Below are positions 60,601 through 64,000 of a DNA stretch of 64,000 nt, piece after piece; position 1 is the stretch's first letter, and each line of letters starts with the position of its first letter. The notes beneath the pieces are model-generated. The model was given only the letters and a program-made list of their open reading frames with translations, searched no databases and was not told the DNA's origin. Location of the stretch: contig CARTDA010000004.1 in assembly GCA_949066965.1 (NCBI GenBank), forward strand, positions 1-64,000, given 5' to 3'. This DNA comes from COE1 sp949066965. Lineage in GTDB: Bacteria; Bacillota; Clostridia; Lachnospirales; Lachnospiraceae. The position numbers were made by a program, and so were the translations under genes.

Positions 60601-63600
60601 GCCGACATGGACAGTGTAACGAAAGCAACATATACATTCTCCTATCTTAACATGGAATCGGAAGATACAGACAAGAGAAACGGATATGTATATTCATTTG
60701 AGGGCACAGATAATGTTTCTTTAAGGAATGGTACATATCAGGTACAAGTAAGCGGCGCAGGCATTTATGTCCAGAAACGGACAGCAAACCTTGTTGTCAA
60801 CGATGCGGATGTGACGGCAACGGTTGGTTTTGTAAAAGAGGAACGCACAGAGTGGGATTTTGAAAAGGATTCAGGCTTACATGGTGCGGCAAATGGCGTT
60901 CAGATTCAGGGGACAACCGGAAGCTTCCACGGACTGGAAATTGATGCGGCGACAGGCAAGTTTGATACCTTGAACAGGGCGAATGATGCCCAGTTTAACA
61001 GTGGAACAAAAGTAAAAATTCCTGTAACTGGTTCATGCGAAGTGGTCGTCAAACTGAAAGCAAATACATATACTTTGGCAGGCGAGGCGGCGACAGCTGC
61101 GGAGACAAGTTATCAATACAGCGGCGAGGCTGGATATGTAGAACTTGCTGCCACGGCAAATACGTATTTATTATCCATAAAGGTAATCTATACCACCGAC
61201 TACAAAGAAAAGATAACAGTAGGCGCATCAGGCTGTGACTATACGACAATCAATGACGCGCTGGCTGCCGTCAGGAAAATGGAGCGCACCGACTCACAGC
61301 GTGTCACAATCGAAATCCAGCCTGGCAATTACGAGGAAATGCTCGTGGTGGATGTTCCGAACGTGACATTGAAGAACGCGGCGGCAACTCCGAGCATAAA
61401 ATTAAAAAACAAGGGCGTTGACATTGATGAAAACGCCGTGCGCATCACGTGGTATTATGGTCATGGATACTCGTACTGTAGTATGGGTTCTGATTACCAA
61501 TATGATGCGGAGCTGCTCGAGGTAAACAAGGCAAACGGATATCCCTCGACGGTGAATCCCGGCGCAGGAAATGCGACAATGTGGAATGCATCGGTAATTA
61601 TTAACGCCGATGGCTTTGAGGCAGACGGCATTATCTTTGAAAACTCATTTAACCAGTACATTTCCCAAAAGTGTGCAGCGGACGTTCTGGTTAAGAAAAG
61701 TGACGGAAAAGAGGGCAGCACTCCCAGGGCAAAGCTGAAAACCGTGGGAGACACGAAGGTTCAGGAAAAGGCTTACGTGGAACGGGCGACAGCGCTTGCA
61801 ATCAAGAATAACTGTGAGAATATCTTTTTCAATAACTGTTCCTTTGTGGGCAGACAGGATGTCGTATATGGCGGCACGGGCGTGACGGCAGGATTTTACG
61901 GCTGTGACGTGTATGGCGCGGTAGACTATATTTTTGGCGGAATGACAGCCGTCTTTGCAAAGTGCGACTTGTACTTGAATACAAGTGATGCAGGCGGGGA
62001 TGTGGCATATATTACGGCGCCCCAGCAGCAGGCGTATAAAGATGGAAGTGGCGTACAGCAGAGTGCCGCACATGGATATCTGATGTACAACTGCCATGTC
62101 AAGTCGGTTACACCGGGCGTTGACTCTGCATCCGAGCATCCGTCCAAACCGAGCGGACTTGGAAGGGCATGGACAGCAAATACTGGTGAGGCAGTATTTT
62201 ATAAAACAATCATTGACGCAACGGATGAGTACTGGTATGACAGCGAGGGGGCGTCCCTGATTTCTCCGGCAGGATGGTATTCCGGACTTTCAACAGGTTC
62301 TTCACTCTGTACAGAGTACGGAACGTTTGAATATGCAGCAGGAGTTGACAATTCTGCCAAGAGGGATACGACAAATGGCGGCGGTGTGCTCACGGAGGAC
62401 AAGCTTGCAAACGGCGAGGCGATTTCCGTGGCGACATTCCTTGGCAGCTGGAATCCGTTTGACGGAAAGGAGATGTCCGTCACAGTGCCGGCTGACAGCG
62501 GAAAGGTATTTAACGCATCAAAGCCGGAAGTAAAGCTGACATTTGACGAAATCAGCGAGGAGACAGGCCTGGGCGCAGTTACGGTAGGCTGGACAAAGGC
62601 AAACTGGGCAAAGACAATTGAGATTACTTATAAGGAAACAGGCAAAGAGGCAAAGACCATAACCCTCGATGAGACAGAACTTGGAAAACTGTCGCAGACA
62701 GAGTACCAGCTCACCGGTTTGACGGCAGACATGACGTATGAAGTGACGGTGAAAGCGTACCTCACAGAGGCGCTTTCCAAGACATCGGACACAAAGACAA
62801 TCGTAGTGGAGCAGCCGTCAGGGGACGAGCTTCGGACCTATAAGTTTGACGCCACGACACTCACTGCGGCGGCAGATAATGAGGAAATCGCGGCAGGGAC
62901 TGTATATGACAAATTTTTCAAGGTATTTACGGGACAGGCTGACAATGCAGACCAGCTGGTGAAAAAGAGGATCAGCAAGAGCAGCGGAAAGGTGACAAGC
63001 GTCGAGATAGGAAAATGGTCTGCGGCAGGATTTGAGTTTACGCTGACAAAGCCTGCAAGCGTGAGCATGAGTGTATCTTCCACGGGCGGCAGCAATTCCT
63101 CGGCAATTGCACTGGTTGATGAGACTGGCATTGCAATGGATAATAACGAGGGACTTGCAACTGTGACCGGAACGGCAGCAACAACGCTGACATACGCAAA
63201 AATCCCGGCAGGAACTTACCGGATTGTATCGCCGCAGACAGAAGGCATGAACCGCGGTGTGCGGATTATAACGATAGAGGTTGCAGAACTTACAGAAGGT
63301 GTTGTGACAAAAGAGTATGTCCTTGACGCATCAAGTGACCTGACGGCATTTGATGCGGGCGAGAAAAAGGATGGTGACACCCAGAAAGCAGGGACAAATG
63401 AGTTTTTTACGTTAATTTACAGTGCGAAGTCAAAGGTCGATGCAAGCGGCAAGACGTTTAGCGACGGCTATAAGGGAACACAGCGCATTAATTTTGGCGG
63501 AAAGGCATCCACATCAAAGAATGCAGTGAAATATGACATCACAGGAACGGCAAAGGTTAAGGTCTGGTGGGTAGAAGGCGGAGACGACAGCCGCCAGATG

Positions 63601-64000
63601 ATCATTCTGGATGAAATGGGGGCAGAGGCTGCCAAGACATCAGAAACGAGCCTTACAAAAAACAGCCCATATATTTCAGAACTTGAAATAAATAAGGCGG
63701 GAACATACTACCTCGGTGGAGACATTAACAATAACCTGATTTTTAAAATCCAGGTAACGGAAACCACGGCTGGCAGCGGTGAAGAGGAACCGCGCAACGA
63801 CTGGTCCGAGGTTGCAGACCCGGAAATTACGGATATCTCATTTGCCAAAAATGCGGACGGCAGCGAGGACAAGTCACAGATCGCAGTAACCGTGAAGATG
63901 GTTATGGGAACCAACGGCGCAGATGCACTGAAGGTAAATGTATACAGGGGCAGCGCAGCGGAGGCAGAAACCGTCACAAGCAGCACAAAGCTTGACGACA
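57610..64000 (+). CDS. giant secreted multidomain pectinase: PL9 pectate lyase plus CE8 pectin methylesterase (partial, runs off window)
   Basis: The frame is open from ATG 57610 (after AAGGAGG) to the window edge, 2130 codons without a stop. Order: signal peptide ending near VFAS (about residue 31); a Glu/Thr/Ser-rich linker to 150 (ETETESETGTESETE); and a PL9 beta-helix (about 155-510), starting LYVSPDGKADGEGTSDSPLD, with DADGFAAKITCGEGNVFDGC, DDGWDLYSKY and GNGFKLGG holding calcium Asp and the catalytic Lys. Carbohydrate-binding-like domains (about 615-790), carboxypeptidase-regulatory-like repeats (about 810-1075) and a CE8 pectinesterase (about 1199-1525) follow. The CE8 part has ITVGASGCDYTTINDALAAV, CSFVGRQDVVYG, GAVDYIFGG and GLGRAW with the catalytic Asp pair and Arg. 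An Fn3 domain (about 1655-1735) and further beta domains come next. It should demethylate and cleave pectin outside the cell; surface anchoring would be downstream. Confidence 0.88.
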   Translation, partial: MRRDKGKIKKRIMAIVLSVAMTMSNMTVFASEAAHDIGEEIQTAVEETAEPDKEPDSSGTGAETESSPAGEEKESGEGTVNEPQTPTEESQGSSEPTSVTETETDKESESVMKTEESTQTETENNTETETESETGTESETETELETEETLERNADYSADLYVSPDGKADGEGTSDSPLDLAAAISNIQPGKSIIMLGGTYSFSSRIVIEDSNSGTSGNMKTIKAADNAEVVLDFSGMEDNDSNYGVVLDGDYWHFYGITIKGAGDNGMLLSGNNNLIEMCVFTENRDAGLQIARFKSSDATKADWPSNNTVKNCTSFLNYDNVGGAKDGEDADGFAAKITCGEGNVFDGCIAYSNSDDGWDLYSKYENTNSNIGVVTIKNCIAFNNGFMFDGNDSVAGDGNGFKLGGSANADPSLDATAHIVVNCLSFNNAMHGFTDNENLGAIVLKNCTAFNNGVDTDKAYSNFAMDRTRGGVNIKLLSLNFSGRAIGADKFYGAVDSSVLHKNSKNYSLTKPESMQGTAFQTGTEVTLAASDFVSTALPTADSNVHKSLRNGDGSIKLGDFLKVSDSSSNKELLGALGYKVEGLPESEYTGNLTIEGVTPPSEDPEPAQTDKIDVWDFDGGADEDIKGNNNYNDLLTEDIINKQFYAYSEGDATGVTGKHIQATFTVGDFTFKGGTSTGNRLYSHNANITRYQEGGTRKNTSDGVSHGWIYCNSSGANYYFQIDNVQAGDVLTFWAQESNGAAAKMVLDYQPAAGQEDIDDIEQDYSSSKTFDAFTYYAPKSGSYRFYSSGKLGLARITREHPANITVSGSVTAPAVLANYSVTFENQETKEVKTASVTDGQYSIELQNKYKYKVGVSENGYIVTGGKDVLDLTSYTTATKTHDLTVQAVELVDVSGSFTGISADDLKKLDITLENSECVYVPELTMNGTGYSTKLEKGVEYTVKAADKEEQYAVDDYTLTTTTISATAAATDKNIVFEAKPTHKVTINVTGVDTADMDSVTKATYTFSYLNMESEDTDKRNGYVYSFEGTDNVSLRNGTYQVQVSGAGIYVQKRTANLVVNDADVTATVGFVKEERTEWDFEKDSGLHGAANGVQIQGTTGSFHGLEIDAATGKFDTLNRANDAQFNSGTKVKIPVTGSCEVVVKLKANTYTLAGEAATAAETSYQYSGEAGYVELAATANTYLLSIKVIYTTDYKEKITVGASGCDYTTINDALAAVRKMERTDSQRVTIEIQPGNYEEMLVVDVPNVTLKNAAATPSIKLKNKGVDIDENAVRITWYYGHGYSYCSMGSDYQYDAELLEVNKANGYPSTVNPGAGNATMWNASVIINADGFEADGIIFENSFNQYISQKCAADVLVKKSDGKEGSTPRAKLKTVGDTKVQEKAYVERATALAIKNNCENIFFNNCSFVGRQDVVYGGTGVTAGFYGCDVYGAVDYIFGGMTAVFAKCDLYLNTSDAGGDVAYITAPQQQAYKDGSGVQQSAAHGYLMYNCHVKSVTPGVDSASEHPSKPSGLGRAWTANTGEAVFYKTIIDATDEYWYDSEGASLISPAGWYSGLSTGSSLCTEYGTFEYAAGVDNSAKRDTTNGGGVLTEDKLANGEAISVATFLGSWNPFDGKEMSVTVPADSGKVFNASKPEVKLTFDEISEETGLGAVTVGWTKANWAKTIEITYKETGKEAKTITLDETELGKLSQTEYQLTGLTADMTYEVTVKAYLTEALSKTSDTKTIVVEQPSGDELRTYKFDATTLTAAADNEEIAAGTVYDKFFKVFTGQADNADQLVKKRISKSSGKVTSVEIGKWSAAGFEFTLTKPASVSMSVSSTGGSNSSAIALVDETGIAMDNNEGLATVTGTAATTLTYAKIPAGTYRIVSPQTEGMNRGVRIITIEVAELTEGVVTKEYVLDASSDLTAFDAGEKKDGDTQKAGTNEFFTLIYSAKSKVDASGKTFSDGYKGTQRINFGGKASTSKNAVKYDITGTAKVKVWWVEGGDDSRQMIILDEMGAEAAKTSETSLTKNSPYISELEINKAGTYYLGGDINNNLIFKIQVTETTAGSGEEEPRNDWSEVADPEITDISFAKNADGSEDKSQIAVTVKMVMGTNGADALKVNVYRGSAAEAETVTSSTKLDD

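Overview
The window looks like a chromosomal segment of a pectin-degrading, Gram-positive, anaerobic Lachnospiraceae (Clostridia) bacterium. The evidence is the gene content: a short archaeal/eukaryotic-type prolyl-tRNA synthetase, reverse rubrerythrin next to a PerR-like Fur regulator, MecA, a SleB-type wall hydrolase, an FHA/PP2C/Ser-Thr kinase cluster, YfhO, and a giant secreted pectinase. Shine-Dalgarno sequences are strong and several promoters are perfect TTGACA-17-TATAAT. I cannot resolve the genus. No rRNA, tRNA or CRISPR array was seen.

Layout. 1-5.5 kb: an N-terminally clipped ABC-2 permease pair, a lipoprotein, an Rpn-nuclease relic and a YfhO-type membrane protein. 5.5-16.2 kb: a markedly A+T-rich segment containing an Ntn-type amide hydrolase, a HAD phosphatase and, at 8.3-15.3 kb, what I consider the main discovery. 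This is a compact peptide-natural-product (RiPP) locus: two tandem XRE-TPR regulators, a convergent 47-residue signal-peptide-like gene, a 51-bp perfect inverted repeat, a 55-residue candidate precursor, an attenuator hairpin, a YcaO enzyme, an arginase-fold protein and a three-gene ABC exporter. The segment from the first repeat to the second is bracketed by identical 24-bp direct repeats, and an acetyltransferase gene is truncated at the left one.

16.2-31 kb: small conserved unknowns, AraC and CD3324-type regulators, a 1699-residue DUF4132-like protein with a small partner, an amino-acid ABC importer (lipoprotein, permease, ATPase), a DUF1858 redox protein, MecA and a cell-surface GH18/SH3 protein. 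31-38.2 kb: a zinc importer operon with a Zur-like operator, a chemoreceptor, a wall amidase, the threonylcarbamoyl-AMP synthase and RpiB. 38.3-47.6 kb: a coiled-coil/SleB wall hydrolase, the FHA-phosphatase-kinase-small membrane protein cluster, oleate hydratase and a surface transglutaminase-like protein.

47.6-57.1 kb: a rubrerythrin relic, a damaged BrnTA toxin-antitoxin pair, reverse rubrerythrin with PerR, a two-component system, an RluA-family synthase, a cytosolic polysaccharide deacetylase with two small upstream genes, and proS. 57.6-64 kb: the first 2130 codons of a secreted protein that combines a PL9 pectate lyase with a CE8 pectin methylesterase; it runs off the window.

Two themes run through the non-coding DNA. 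First, small repeats and hairpins sit in transcribed leaders. A 64-bp element is shared by the amino-acid transporter leader and, twice in tandem, the proS leader; a 138-bp inverted-terminal-repeat element lies in the perR leader. Second, several operons carry a strong promoter with an adjacent palindrome (zinc uptake, PerR, oleate hydratase, RiPP locus), which suggests tight single-repressor or single-activator control.
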